Below, one piece after another: positions 12,990-25,931 of a DNA stretch of 64,000 nucleotides. The translations under genes and the position numbers were made by a program. The DNA is from Anisus vortex (taxonomy: Eukaryota > Mollusca > Gastropoda > Planorbidae): the NCBI GenBank assembly GCA_949126835.1, contig OX421494.1, positions 24,396,696-24,460,695 on the forward strand, in the 5' to 3' direction. The first letter of the stretch is position 1; each line of letters opens with the position of its first letter. A model generated the notes under the pieces. That model saw only the letters and a list, made by a program, of their open reading frames with translations, was not told where the DNA came from and ran no database searches.

Positions 12990-13070
12990 AGCCTTGCCGA
13001 ACCGGGTTTTCGGTACTGGATCTTTTCAAAACCGGGTACCCGGCTCTAGACCCGATTTAGGAAAAATTAG
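12990..13070. mobile_element. Fragment of an ACCGGGT-rich element
   Basis: A short cluster of ACCGGGTTTTCGG, AAAACCGGGTACCCGG and related motifs resembles the subterminal repeats of the hAT element at 5995-6773, but no end or target duplication is visible. Probably a remnant. Confidence 0.4.
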
Positions 13071-13204
13071 GATATTTTAACGAAAGTAAAAAAAAATTAA
13101 GAAATTGGTATACGTAAAATTAGAAACTCAATATTCAATCATTCAATCCAATATAAAAAAAAGAGTATGAAATTTTTCCTTGATGCCGAATTGTTGTATT
13201 TATT

Positions 13205-13470
13205 TTTATTCTTACCTTATGTTACAGACGATTATTCTATCTTATCTTATATATTACATTATTATTGCGTCCTACGCTCTTCCGTGATCCGAGTCTAGTT
13301 TTGCATTTTTATTAATATTTTAAATGATGTTAAGTTACTGGTTTTCCTAGTTTGTTGAGGCAACCCATTCCATGCCCGAATGCCACTCGGGAAGAAAGAG
13401 TACTTATATGCCTTTGGTCTTGCATAAGGGATAAAGAAAGTGTTTCCGTCCTTATATTTATCTGAGCAGT
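13205..13470 (-). mobile_element. LINE 3' end (SGIRAWNGLP family)
   Basis: The minus strand encodes the tail of a non-LTR reverse transcriptase reading SFFPSGIRAWNGLP and ending at a stop just after ATGCAAAACTAG. Short 3' sequence with TAAGATAAGA follows. The same C-terminus and 3' tail occur at 33595-33770 and 47286-47551. All three are 5'-truncated, as expected for LINE insertions. Confidence 0.75.
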
Positions 13471-16400
13471 GCATTCTATATAGAAATTCTATATGTATAT
13501 TCTAATTGTATACATAATATGTATATGTATATTCTAGTTCTATACATAATATTATTGGGTCATCAGCTTATCCGAGGTTTGAGTGTAATTCTGCATTTTC
13601 ATTCGCGGTTGTTACCTGGATACCAGATTCTAGTGTACCCGGTTCTGCAAACCTTAGTTATAGCTAAAAGTTTGTTACAATCGAAAACTATTTCAGTTCT
13701 CTTTTTATTAATTATTGCATAGAATGGGTTTCATGGGGTAGTTAGGAAAACTAAAAACATATTATAAATGCAAGACTAGACATAAAATATGTGTAGGATG
13801 TCTGTGCAGTTTAAAAGATAAAAGGTAGAATTTATTACCGGTATATAAGGCATGTCTTGTTTAATGTCATCGTCGGCCTCCGTCCGTCTCTTGAGACGAT
13901 GGTGTTACTTCATAGCTTCATAATTTGCAATAATTTTTATGTATAGGTCTACTAAATTATTCTTTATTTTATTTGTTCATTCAAATATAGGCCTATAAAT
14001 AATAATTTAAAAAAAAAGCTCTTAACAAAATGATAGGCATACGACTAGTTTATGTTAATATTCACTTTCTTTTTTTTAAAAACAAATATAGAAAAAGTTG
14101 CAGGAAAAAACTAATATTGAATTTAAAAAGGCGACAAGATCTGAAGTTAAGTAAATCTTGTCATTACCACATTGTATGTTCGCCAATATTTGTTCAATGT
14201 AACTTGTGCATATGCTTCACCTCCGTCTCCCTCCGACTGAATACCTGTCTGTCATCTCTCAGTTTAATGTCATATACTGAGTCAACAACACTCAGGTGTT
14301 TCAAGATCAAAGACTTCAACAAACAGCTTAGAAGCCTCTTAAAGCACAAAATGAATGGATGGTGTTGACTTTGGTCAACTTTGTCGCTTCGTTTCTTGGC
14401 TTTTGAACGACCAGTTGTCGATGTACAATTTGCATTATAAAGTCAAATAGAAGATTGAGATACCGGTACACATCAACTGAAGGAATCAATGAGATCAATA
14501 AATCTCAAAATTCTGATAACAGAGTCAAGCCTATTCTAATTTCTCTCACAACCCAGAGAATAAACGTCACTTTGTCTATCACTAGAGACACTGGAACATT
14601 GGTGTTAGACCTTGCAATATCACAGACGCATCCACTCCTTACACAACCCTGCAAGCTCAGAAAGTCCAGTTACCCCGACCATCTCGGCATCTACATGCTT
14701 GATCTGACGGTTGAGATTTTACGTTAGCCGAAAACTATACTATGTGAAAGTGTAATATACAGTAACTCGTTGTAATAGACAAACCGTTCCTAAGTGTAGT
14801 CATCATGGCTAAACATGGAAGACTCATTACAGAAGACCATTTAATATAATAGCCTACATACAACTTTATTGATGTATACAATTAGGACTGATTCTCAGAA
14901 ACACTTTTGATGAACGTAAAGAAATTACTTTATGTCAAAATTGTTATAAGGTATAGGCCTATTCATTAAAAAAAACAACTAAATAAATACATTTACGTCA
15001 TTGTATAGTCATGATTGATAAATAAAAATAGCTCTTGTACTTCATGGTCTAATTACGATTGTTGAATAACTATGGTGGTAGACTGCTTTTTTTTTTACTC
15101 ATCGTGATTGTTAAATAATTCTGGGACTACATTGTCTCATTATGATTGTTAAATATAACGCTGGCGCTTCATGGACTTATCATGATTGTTAATCATACAG
15201 TACAGGTGAATTCAGTGTTTCAAGACAGGCTTGCCAGGAAAGCTTAATTCGCTGGCTTGGCTTATGTCCCTTGTATGACTTGGACATGAAATACTTTCTC
15301 ATCACAAAAATTAATTCCTTTCATTTATTATTTCGTAGATAAACAGTTCACATTTTTCTTTTAGACTTGTATTATTTTAACTGTCATAAGTCATAGCTAA
15401 CTGGCTGCTAAATATTTAACATGAATTAGAGAAAGAGGTTAATAACAATAATTTTTTTTTTAATTACGAAATCCTCTTTAAAATTTAAAAGGAAACTGAT
15501 GTTATAGTAAACCGCCGCATTCTATTTTAGTGGCTAAAATTGGAGTTTCACAAAAGTGTGGAATAACTACCACTTAGGCCTAAGCTTTTTTTATAAGGCG
15601 ATTTCACAGTAGATCTATATAGATATTGAGAGGCTCGTTTTTAGATATGTATTTTTTAAATTAAGGGTTGTAAAAATTATAAATAGATATTCAATGAAGT
15701 ATAGGTCTAACGTATTGTTTATCACCTATGCGCAAATAATAAAATTAAGATGCGGTTGTTTTCGCTTAATTGTGTAATAACAAACATAAGATCTAATAAC
15801 AAATACAAAGAGGTCTATCTATAATCTATATAATATAGTAAAGGAATCAGCATGGATGTTGGTTTTTATGAAATCTCTGGCATTTACAGACTAATCTAAA
15901 ATGTATTTCAAACTGAGACTCAGAGAACCAGAAGTGCAGGTCATCCATTAAGTATATATTATGTATCCTTTAGGTCATTTTACTTTAGATCGATGTTAAA
16001 TCTGGCAAATAGAAACAAATACTTTAGGACATTACAACTATTGAAAATCTGTGTATGATCTTTGCAACCAATACCTGGAAAAAAAAATCATACCACCGCA
16101 GTATTGGCTGTGCACACTTTCTTAGTTTCTCTAGGTTTTTTTTTCCTTAGCATCTCTAAGTTTATTAGACCAACAAGCTGATTTAATTTTTATCATGATA
16201 GAAAGAAGTGACATTTAAATGTGTATTATAAAAAAAAACACATCGTCTTTTCTGTAATACATCTTCCAATAAATCTATGTACCGGTAGCACAAACAAAAA
16301 TAGAATGTCATGCCCGCTACACATTACAGAGTATGGGCATGAAAACTCTATGGAAATTTTTTGTTAAAAGCATGTTTGTAGGGTCCTACCTTTATCTGCC

Positions 16401-17580
16401 CCTAAAAAACTTTTTATTTTTAATTTCGTTTTGCACAACTTAAATTGTAAAAACAAGCAAATTATGAAATAAGACACCAACAAAAAATGAAATCTTTTAA
16501 ATGATTCAAATATACTTTTTATTAAACAAAATAATAAAGTACTATTAATCTTAACAAATTGTACACACCGTAATAGAGGTGTAGATGCATTTTGAAGTAT
16601 TTTGACATTTGAGTATAATTATCTAATAATAAAAAGAAAGTGGAAAAAATCAAATATGCACAGTTTAGGTCTAATAATAAAGTATACTATCTTTTTTGCT
16701 TCTCTTAATATGGGCATAATTTTTCCAGCAAAAAATTTTAGTTTTCTGTACAGAATATTATCATTGCATCGATCTAGACAACACAGCACATGGTTAAGAT
16801 TTCAAGAACGAATATTTTAAATATGGTTAACTGTTATTTACTTTAAGTGTGTAAAATATTTGTCATAAATAAATACAAGAATATAAAAATACAATAATCA
16901 CAATGTATACAAATCTACACAGGAGACTTTGAAAACAAACTGTAACATTAATAAAATCTTGTCATAAATAGAGGATATAACATATATAAGTTTACCTCCT
17001 ATTATTTCTTTGAAAATTTCCATTTCTTTCTGATTGACCAATAAGTGTACAATTTATAAAACTGTCATCACTTTATGTAAGTGATATAGACTAAAACGAA
17101 TATAACAGTGATTTGATATGATTTGTGATAGTTAGAAATAATACAAGGTAATTACAGTTGTATAAAACATAAAAAAGGTATACTTTTGTGGAGGACATTT
17201 TATAAATTGATAATTTTATGGCAGGTATTTATTTATTATTGAAAACACACTTTGTTTATGAATTAAAGGCACTTGTGGGAATAGTGCTGAAAAAATGAAT
17301 TGAACATGTCCACTGTATTATTTATTATTTTACAGCATGAAAAAAATAAATGTATAAATACATTTTTGAAACTCTATGATTTTAGTTTGTGGACTTACTA
17401 TGTAGGCTGTGTAAAAATATGAACATATTTTGCTAATAACATCAGTGGAATGCTTGATTAAGAATACAATGTTCACTATAGATTTCACACTTTAAATTCG
17501 TTTTTTTTTAAATTTGCATCCAACATTTAATGTGCTGCAACCAATCATCAACATATATAATTACCGTGAGTTTGTTTATA
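13471..17580. other. Long gene-poor AT-rich stretch
   Basis: About 4.1 kb with no recognised repeat boundary or splice-supported exon. Open frames at 14030-14368 and 14455-14727 (+ strand) are longer than most in this AT background. Neither has a recognisable motif or credible splice sites, and I do not call them genes. Confidence 0.45.
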
Positions 17581-17588
17581 TGTTTGTT

Positions 17589-17621
<33 letters not shown>

Positions 17622-18204
17622 GTTTGTTCGCTATAGGCTCCTAAGCCGTTTGACTATTCGGGCCAAAAATTAAATGTATAAATTGGAAACGTCCTCCAAA
17701 AGATAATTTTATTTTATCACTTATAATCACAAATGTGTTGATTTAAAAAATCCAAAATGTTATATCCATCTATGCAAATAAATATAACGGTACATAGCAA
17801 ATGGCCGTTTCCGTTCATTTACTATATTGAACGCGAGTTTCACTATGTTGAACGCGAGGGTCTTTTCGGGTTTTCCCAATTCTGCTGTTGTTTTTTCTAA
17901 TGTGGCGAGACCTTTTTTAAAAGTTACGCACCGCAATTTTCTTGGAGAGTTTGAATGGTGTAGGCTACTTTGAAAAAAAAACTATCATATGACGTAATGT
18001 CTATCAAATTTTTTTTTTTTTTCATTATTGATGTTTGCATTATCATTTAAGTAAAAGTAACCAAATGTTTTAATTATTTAATGGATTTACATCGCTATTG
18101 AGAATATCCTTTAATAGGCGACTGTATAAACTCTATAAATTAAATGATACGAATTATAAAAAAACAAACAAGTTAGGCTTATAAATGATTACTTTCAAAT
18201 ACCG

Positions 18205-19330
18205 GGTACCATAAGCTTGACAGCAACAATATAAAATAAAAACTAAATACCGAAAGAAACATTCTCAATACTGTTTTATTGATACAATAAGCAAAAACAA
18301 AAATTAAATACCCAAAAAAATCTGTCTCAATTTAGTTTTTATTGCATTGAAATATCATTTTCTATTTTTGTTAAATATTATTTATCTTTTTTATTGTTTT
18401 GTGTTTATGTTTTTTTTTCTTTTAGATAGTACATTACTGTTAATTTAATATTATTAATAACAAGTCAAGTCAACACAACTGTTCGCTACATTTTAATATC
18501 GAATTAAAAAGTCTCTTTAAAAAACCCGGACTAGCCTTTCGGCTCTTGTGTCCAGGGCGTAACGCTTAGGATTGAGCAATCTCTGTCCGGGCTCCAGCCA
18601 CCCAAACGACACGCCGAACGGGTAAGGTTTCTCAGCCCAGCGATCGTTCAATGCGGTTCCCCTAAGGATCATTATCGTGGTGGCTCGCCTGTGTACCTGC
18701 ACTGTCACCCGGTAGTACAAATCCTATACTATAGGTACATGCATTCAGGCATCGAGTGGTTCTCGAGACGGGATTGCAGCGTACATTGCTTCCTCCCCCC
18801 CCCACCCCCGAGATCAGTGGCCTCTCGGCAGTGTAATGGACCTCAGACTCGCTGCGGGGGCTGTGCCCCATTGCGTTCGACCAGTGTATTCTTATTGGGA
18901 ATGTATCGGCGGTTTACACACTACGCCAGTCCTTGAGGCCACAATTTTTGGGCATATGCCAGGGTCATGTCGACCAGAAACAATTAAAACTAACAAAAAC
19001 TAAATACCGAAAGAAACATTCTCAACACTGATTTATTAGATGTCTAATACAATAAGCAAGAAATAAAATTAAATACCGAAAAAAATCGTTATCACTTTTG
19101 TTTTTATTGTATTGAAATATTTTTTTTTTTTTATTTACCTTTTTATTGTTTGGTGTTGTGTTTTTTTTCTTTTAGATAGTATATTATTGTTAATTTAATA
19201 GGCTATTTTTAATAACAAGTCAAGTCAACACAACTGTTCGCTACGTTATAATACCAGACGCTTGACAGTAACAATTATTATGCATATGCCAGGGTCAGAA
19301 ACAATTAAAAAGAACAAAAACTAAATACCG
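18205..19330. repeat. Direct repeat, two full copies and one partial
   Basis: A block running from AACTAAATACCGAAAGAAAC through TTTTAGATAGTA to CAACACAACTGTTCGCTAC is present at about 18240-18495 and again at about 18990-19250. Its opening part recurs at about 19295-19345. The motif CATATGCCAGGGTCA precedes the second and third starts. Copies differ by small indels. Confidence 0.8.
18520..18945. other. GC-rich segment unlike its surroundings
   Basis: About 425 bp of markedly GC-richer sequence sits between two copies of the AT-rich direct repeat. A minus-strand frame at 18517-18720 reads ENDRWAEKPYPF-like coding-looking text (exactly NDRWAEKPYPFGVSFG), but I recognise no family. It may be a gene fragment captured by the surrounding Helitron-like element, or part of another transposon. 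Confidence 0.4.
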
Positions 19331-19457
19331 AAAAGAAACGTTAATTGTAATAGTCTCTTTTCTTTCTCTCTTAACATTAATATTAACTTAACTTAACTAA
19401 TATTGTTATATTGTAGTCGTTTGTTTCTCCGTCAATTTGACGGGCATAACCACTAGT

Positions 19458-20097
19458 AAATACAATAAATGCCTAATAAACATGTTTAGACTACAGAGAG
19501 CAGAAAATAATTTTGACTTGTACTTGACTAAATATTCTTATTTGTTTTACACATCTTAATTATAAATCATTTTTGAATTGGTTTAAATGTTTAAATAATA
19601 TAACGATTAGCTTAATATATTAATATTATGTATGTGTAGGTGTAGCCTAAAATATATTTTTAAAATCCTAAATTATAATTTTTGGGTATTTCATTTCATC
19701 ATTGCTTGACCTTTTAAAATAAAATGACATGTAAATTCAATTTTGAAAAAATTGAATTTTCACAAAATAAAGCAGGTTTACATAGTGAAGTTAACTTAAT
19801 AAGAATAAGATATTACACCCATTTCAATTTTATTTGTCTACCATTATTAGCACTAACCTATATAATCTAATCTAAAATGAACACTTTAGTTGACATGACA
19901 TTAGAAATATAAAACCAACAACCAGAGCTTTTGAAACATTTCAAAATTATTCAGACTAACAAGTTTTCAAAATTTAGCTTTTTTTTAAATAGAAAAACAT
20001 GTCTTTGTCAATATAGTACAAAAATATTGTCATGGTATATAACTTTTTGAAGTAATTGAGCCAACCCCAGTGGGCTACAAAACATGCTAAGTTTTTT
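19458..20097. other. No gene seen; probable 3' flank of the minus-strand gene
   Basis: AT-rich sequence downstream of the minus-strand membrane-protein gene. Confidence 0.4.
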
Positions 20098-20103
20098 TTT
20101 ATT
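20098..20103 (-). terminator. Candidate polyadenylation signal AATAAA
   Basis: The minus strand reads AATAAA about 107 bases downstream of the stop codon of the terminal exon at 20210-20458. The position suits cleavage for that gene, but in AT-rich DNA the hexamer is common. Confidence 0.4.
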
Positions 20104-20209
20104 AAATTGGATATCTGACTTTTTCTTTTCAAAGTTAAAAATAACATTTAGACCAATCAATTCAAATTAGACTAACTCGTGTTTAGGCATGGATATTATT
20201 ATTATTTGT

Positions 20210-20458
20210 TTAAAGATGAATAAGTGTTTCGTCATAGTGGTTGACCTTGACACTTGAGTCCAAAGGGAGATCACCGTTAAGATCTATCATTTCCGTCACT
20301 TCATATTTCGGTTCCGACTCCTTTTTCTCTTGTTTGTTTTTGCTTGATTTCTTTGTCAGTGTGTTGACTGTTGTATATAGGTAAGGCTCATTGTAAACGT
20401 CTCCATTTATTGGCATTTCTTTTGAATGATCATTCTTATAAGGGCCAACATCAAGATG
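20210..20458 (-). CDS. Terminal coding exon of a tyrosine-tailed membrane protein
   Basis: Begins after a good acceptor on the minus strand (TATTTTTAG) in phase 0 and runs 82 codons to a stop. It encodes the distal cytoplasmic tail. The exon opens with HLDVGPYKNDHSKEMP, continues through VYNEPYLYTTV and a lysine-rich stretch (TKKSSKNKQEKKES), then KYEVTEMIDL, and ends NHYDETLIHL. The tyrosine motifs YKN, YNEP and YTTV are of the kind used as SH2-domain docking sites, so an intracellular signalling tail is inferred. The frame is open upstream of the internal methionine right back to the acceptor, which is why I extend it beyond the first ATG. I do not recognise the family. Confidence 0.65.
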   Translation of the reverse strand, partial: HLDVGPYKNDHSKEMPINGDVYNEPYLYTTVNTLTKKSSKNKQEKKESEPKYEVTEMIDLNGDLPLDSSVKVNHYDETLIHL

Positions 20459-21279
20459 CTAAAAATACAATTTTAACAATTGTACATAATTGTAAATAAT
20501 AAATTATAGGTTTTATTAAAGTATATATATACATAACAGTCACTAGCGATAGGCACTTAGATTGGACACCGAAATTGGGTGCAAGAGGGGCAGAGAGAAA
20601 GAGAAAAATTATTTTTTTTAAAAGCGCTCAATAAAAATTTAGTAGGCCTACACAACAGGAAGGTAAGTCAAATACATGCAAATCAATTTGTCCGACGCTT
20701 TAGCAAATGAATCTATTCAACCAAGAACTGTGGGGACGGTAGATTTCTCCCTCTCAATGGCGTAAAAAGGACTGAGCTACTCGTCGAACTGATTTATTTA
20801 TAAACAAAATGTATTATAGTGAAACACAATGTCTATAATAAGAACGATATCTCAGAAAATTCAGTGTGTCTCCTGTCTAAATCCAGGTCCAAAAAAAAAA
20901 ATATATATACATCTAGGTGTATGGCATCATCGTCTGGGGGAGGGGGAAAGATTTGACTAGGAGCATAACCTGGTTGATAAAAAGATGAACGCTGTTTTAC
21001 AAAAACGAAAGGGATATAAAAATGATATTTAATAAACAAACAAGTACTTTGTTACAGTGGGACTTGTATTTTCAATAAAATCAAAGGCAGCAATTTTTTA
21101 CAATTTAAACAAAGATGTCTTTTGTCAATTTAAGTTGAGAGACATGAAAAATGTAGTATTTAAAGAAAAAACTACCAGAAGATACAAAAAAAGAATACAC
21201 AATTTAAAAAAAATACAACTTTAGTTAATAAAGAAATAGCGAGACATTTATAAAAGAATAATTGTCACTCAATAATTAC

Positions 21280-21357
21280 CTCATCGTCCACAAGTATCGT
21301 TTCAATTTTAAATTCTACATCATCCAATTCTTCTTCTCCAAGCGTTATAGTGGCATC
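21280..21357 (-). CDS. Penultimate coding exon of the tyrosine-tailed membrane protein
   Basis: A 78-nt exon (26 codons, phase 0 at both ends) between acceptor TATAAACAG and donor GTAATTATT on the minus strand. It reads DATITLGEEELDDVEF and then KIETILVDDE, an acidic segment of the cytoplasmic tail. It joins in frame to exons 21514-21559 and 20210-20458. Confidence 0.65.
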
Positions 21358-21513
21358 CTGTTTATACAAAAACACAGGTTAGTAATTAGCAGCATATTAT
21401 GATTGTGAAACTTTCAAACCTATCATAACTTTCAAAAAGAATAAACCCAGTTGCCCTCAACTTTTTAGTTGTTGTACGGTGTGTAGGTTTTTAAAATATT
21501 ATTTAAAAATTAC

Positions 21514-21559
21514 CTTTTCTTCATAGAGTTTGTTGGCGTATGATGGAGGCCTCTGGTTC
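21514..21559 (-). CDS. Juxtamembrane coding exon of the tyrosine-tailed membrane protein
   Basis: A 46-nt exon between acceptor GATTCAACAG and donor GTAATTTTT on the minus strand. It starts with one base completing a codon left by the transmembrane exon (TG plus G, giving Trp) and ends on a codon boundary. It reads NQRPPSYANKLYEEK. PPSY and YAN are plausible WW and SH2 ligand motifs. Only this phase joins the transmembrane exon to the following tail exon without a stop. Confidence 0.62.
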
Positions 21560-21815
21560 CTGTTGAATCAATAACATAAAGTCAATAATGTACTGCAACA
21601 GAGTGTGATGTGTGTGTGGATTTTTTTTATTCATTTTGTTTCGTTCATCGTTTTATACATTAATTACATGATTATCTGTAAACATGTTCATTCCCATTCC
21701 CACTTCTGAATAATTCGGTTGGTATATATACTATAACAAATTTGTGTCAGGATTTCAAGCGGAGAAATACCGAAAGGCAGCATAATATTACCAAGTATTT
21801 TAATACAAAGTACTA

Positions 21816-21848
21816 ATCTATCTATCTGTCTATCTATCTATCTATCTC

Positions 21849-21911
<63 letters not shown>

Positions 21912-22014
21912 ACCTATCTATATATCTATCTATCTATCTGTCTATCTATCTATCTATCTCTCTATCTATCTATCTATCTATATAATATATCTTCTATCTA
22001 TCTATCTATCTATA
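21816..22014. repeat. (TCTA)n microsatellite
   Basis: About 200 bp of TCTA tetranucleotide with scattered TCTC, TCTG and TATA variants, ending in a TATATG/TATA tract. Lies within the inferred intron upstream of exon 21514-21559. Confidence 0.95.
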
Positions 22015-22019
22015 TGTAT

Positions 22020-24113
22020 ATATATATATATTAGGATTTAGGCGATTTTGCACACAGGCGTATGAATTCGAACAGGGCTGGTGGGGGAGTCTCGACTAAA
22101 TGCATGCCTACACACACATTTATACCAGGCCTATAGCCTATAGCCTACAAAACAATTTTAAAACATAGCAACAACAACCGCTCAGGAACAAGAGAAGCTA
22201 AGTTGTACGTACACATGGGAGAGGGGTGTAGAAAACCTATGCAGACCTGCCAGAATTAGGTACCAATCCCTTTTTTTTTACAGGCATAGCAGATTGTGTG
22301 GGTATCTCAACGCTGCATTTTCCGGACCGACAAAACAACAAGAAACAATCATTTCGATTCGAAACAATATTAATCTTGTAAAATTTTCTTGATGCTACAC
22401 CATGAAACTGCCATTTTACCACTAAGCTTCTCCAATCAATATAAGCACTAGTCACTACCTACCATACTTTTTATTTTTATAGCAACTGCATAAACACTAA
22501 GGTCTACTTACCATCCACTTGTCCAGGACACTTTACAGCAAAAAAAAAGTACAATAATGGAATTAGAAACTCATTACACATAATATTGAATTAAAAATGT
22601 AGCAATAGGATACATGTAACCTGGCTATGTTTCTTTACATTATAATTATAGTTAGCCTATAGGACTTTTGGTGAAAGTTTTTGACGACAATGTAAGATTA
22701 TAACGTATAATATCATTACATGAAAAACACATTTTAAAAACTTTTAATATATTACATATGAGAATTTAATTTTGTTTTAATACTGTATTAATTACATATT
22801 TTTACTTCTTAGACGCCAACGTCCAATGGAATACATACTGTGCAATAAACGTAAAAACACACAATACAAATAAGTATAATAAATTAGTTAATTAGTATAA
22901 ATATTAAACAAGTGCTTATGCCTAATTCGTTGTATGTAGCCAACAAACTATTCAATGCAACATTACATAGGCATTCCAACTTAGGCAGTGACAACATTAG
23001 GCATTATGACCATATTCCATGGCAGCTCTATTAAAAGCACTTTTTCTATCAAGTTAAAACAAACAAAAAAACTGAAGCACTAAGGCCTACGTGTGCTACG
23101 CAAGCACCAAATAAACAAAGAAAAAAGATGTGTGAAAATTTAAAACAAGTGCATGAAATACAAAGAGTAGCATAATGTTTCAAATGACACATACAATAAA
23201 TAAATAATTCATTAATTCATCGCAATTCGCTACCATTTCAATTTAATATCACCTAAACCTTTGTCCTATAATAATTTTCTAAAGGCCTTTATATTATTTA
23301 TAATTTCTTCTTTTTTTTTAAGGGCGAGGCTTTTTTTTTTTGGCTTTATTAAAATAATGTACGATCATATGAGGCAGAATTACCTAACAATACTTGTCTT
23401 TTCATTTGTACCTGTAGATTCTAAAACATTTATTGCTAGAAATATTATTCTTTGTGCTTTTACAATTATAAAATATGAAATATAAAAAGCATTTTTGTTA
23501 TTGTACATGTAATTTTACACACACGCACACAAGTAAATTATATTACAACAAGAAGCTTGTGCATGTTATTTCAGTGCAAGTGCAACACATATTATCTGAT
23601 CGACCTAAGAAATAAATACACCAATCAAAAATGTGCACCGATTTCCTTTTATTCCCTAACTCAGGTCATGATGGTTTTATAACCAATTTGAGTTTCCCTA
23701 AAAGAAAATACAATTCTTTCCTGGCCAAGGGTGGAAAAAAACAGTGTTTATTCTGTTTGCAAACATTTATCGTGGACGATATTAATAACATAACAAAGTA
23801 TAGTTTTAAGTGCTGGATTGTCGTAATGCTAATCACAACACTGACCCCTTGCCGCCAATCAGTGACATTGAAATAAGAATAACACCTTGATTGTGTTATC
23901 GTGTTCATGTCCGGAAGAAAAAATATGAATAATTAAGCCACGTATCAATCGATGTTGCAAACAATAATAACAAAACAAATGATAACATTTCGCAGACTAC
24001 AACTGTACTGTGATCATAACTTCGTTTTCAGGCTGTATAAATAGAGCAAAGGGCAAAGTCTGTACCATCATTAGAAGTTATTTATGTTTTGACTGTAACT
24101 AATATAGATCTAG
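22020..24113. other. No gene seen; inferred intron
   Basis: AT-rich, inside the long intron of the minus-strand gene. No recognised transposon ends. Confidence 0.4.
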
Positions 24114-24121
24114 ATCTGGAT

Positions 24122-24314
24122 CACGGGTGTGCTACATTTTCGTCGTTCGGCGGTATAAAACCGTATAAAGTATTTGATACAAGATGGGACACAAATTCTG
24201 AAACTGAATGTACATCACTAAAAAAATGGATCGTCGTTAGAAACTCTATGGGGGCCACAAAAAAAGGCTTGTTGGGCCGTATTGGGACCGCGAGCCGCCT
24301 GTTGCACACCCCTG
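24122..24314. mobile_element. Small hAT MITE (GGGTGTGCAAC ends)
   Basis: A 193-bp element whose right end reads GTTGCACACCCCTG and whose left end reads CACGGGTGTGCTAC, an inverted pair with two mismatches. It is flanked by 8-bp near-duplications, ATCTGGAT (24114-24121) and ATCTAGAT (24315-24322). The right subterminal part contains GGGCCGTATTGGGACCGCG and GAGCCGCC, typical of this non-autonomous hAT group. A sister copy is at 39260-39449. Confidence 0.85.
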
Positions 24315-24639
24315 ATCTAGATACTGCAAAACTACAGCATAGTGTTTCTCCAATGTCTTGCTGCATGACGTATTACACCATACTGGATTTTAAATAGTCC
24401 CATTCAGAAATATCCTCGCTGAGATTGTGTGAACATTATGGGAATAAGAACATACATCTGATTATAATGAAACACGAAAAATAGTCTTATTAGACCTGAC
24501 AAATTTGTGCAGAAGACAGTATTAATTAATTGTAATGATTTTATATGTTGTTTTATTTTGTTAAATTATATTAAATATTAAATAAACTAAATAACATAAG
24601 TAAGAGTTTTTTTTTATTTTACAGATATTTAATTTAGGA

Positions 24640-24738
24640 CTACCCTAACAGCACTCTATATTGGCCCAATATTTGTCCAACATACAGCGGCCTAATGTTG
24701 GGCCACTATTGGGCAAATATAATGTGCTATTATGGTAG
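24640..24738. mobile_element. Foldback MITE of about 100 bp
   Basis: The two halves are inverted copies. CTACCCTAACAGCAC, then TATATTGGCCCAATA, on the left answers CTACCATAATAGCAC, then ATTTGCCCAATAGT, read inward from the right. Another palindromic pair (CCAACAT / ATGTTGG) lies near the centre. Almost the whole element is stem. No clear target duplication. Confidence 0.7.
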
Positions 24739-25931
24739 GCCTATATTTCAATAGCTATCATTAAATCTAGTCACCAGGCATATATAAGATTTTATTCTGT
24801 GCGCAGATATTCGTTATTATGACACTTTACAATTAATGTTTCGAGCTTGGATTGTAAAACGGTAAATCATCCTTTTTAAAGAAAAACGTAAGCTTTTGAA
24901 ATTATTTGAAAATCCTGCTCTCCGCCTTTTCCCGGAGCCTTTTATTGACATTAAAAATATCATCTTAACCTCTAATAGTTGTATATAGCCTCAGGCAAAT
25001 GTGAACCAATGAAAAGCGTAGAATATTTGTATTATACTTAAGTTGTAAACAACACACATGTAAAGGAATGCCCTATTTTGCAACTTGATATTTCTTAAAC
25101 GTCTACTCCAGTTAAACATATAACATATATTACATGTAGTTGGTATGCAATAATGTGTGAAATGTAGCATTTAATGCTAAATGGCCGTATCTAAAGGATA
25201 GGGTTAAGACCGTTGGTTTGCGACAGGTACATTCATTGATTCTGTATGTATTCTAAAAACAAATTGTCACTGATGTCTCAAGACGAGATCGAAATAGGTC
25301 AATGTAATCACATACAAACTTATTTCCTGATAGTGTATAGTTAGACTAAACTACATCTATAATTTGGTGTCTATGTAGTTTTTTATAGAAAGAAAAACGC
25401 TCGTGTAATTTGACACTCTAATATACCAAGACGAGTGAGAGTAATAAAAAATGTTGGTATTTTTTGTTGTATGTGCTATGCTCAGGTGACTTTCCACCCT
25501 CGTGGTACGCTCATGCTGTGCAAGGTTAGAGAAACACTGACTACGCTCCTGATTAAATGCACACAGTATTATACAATTTTCAAATTAAAAACAAACAAAC
25601 AAACAACTAGAAGAAAGAGCAAGTACAATTCCCATGAAATCATGTTACTTTTGTTAGCTGAGAGTCTGGGATTCATACTTTCACCAGGTTGTAGAATGAT
25701 ATCATTGTCTTGTGTTTTGGGCTGACCATTGGTCAATACTGTAGGATGAACCACACACACAGGTAGAGAAAAACGATTCCACAATAACAAGGTTTAAAAA
25801 AGTCAATTAATTGTATCAGTTTAAAAGTTTTTTAAAAGTTCAAAATTGACAAAAAAAATAATGCCAACATCTAAATGAGAGGACAAAGCATTTTTTTTTA
25901 AAAGGGGGGATTTTAGGGCACATTAATAAGT
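24739..25931. other. No gene seen
   Basis: AT-rich inferred intron sequence without supported features. Confidence 0.4.

Larger units (their letters stand above)
17585..19457 (+). mobile_element. Candidate non-autonomous Helitron
   Basis: The right end has the Helitron 3' signature: a short hairpin (CCGTCAATTTGACGG, 19430-19442 region) followed about ten bases later by CTAGT at 19453-19457. The left part begins with a TA-rich run followed by TTTGTTCGCTATAGGCTCC, of the kind that opens many animal Helitrons. No RepHel frame is present. The interior holds two to three copies of a roughly 300-bp direct repeat and a GC-rich passenger. The 5' terminus is not sharp, and the base after CTAGT is A rather than the usual T, so the assignment is tentative. 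Confidence 0.45.

Noticed and set aside
14030..14727. Two consecutive open frames of 112 and 90 codons on the plus strand
   Set aside because: No recognisable motif, no convincing splice sites and no supporting neighbours in AT-rich DNA.
22512..22530. 19-nt segment on the minus strand with acceptor and donor consensus
   Set aside because: Inclusion between the transmembrane exon and the next tail exon shifts the frame and hits a stop at once. Probably a chance signal.
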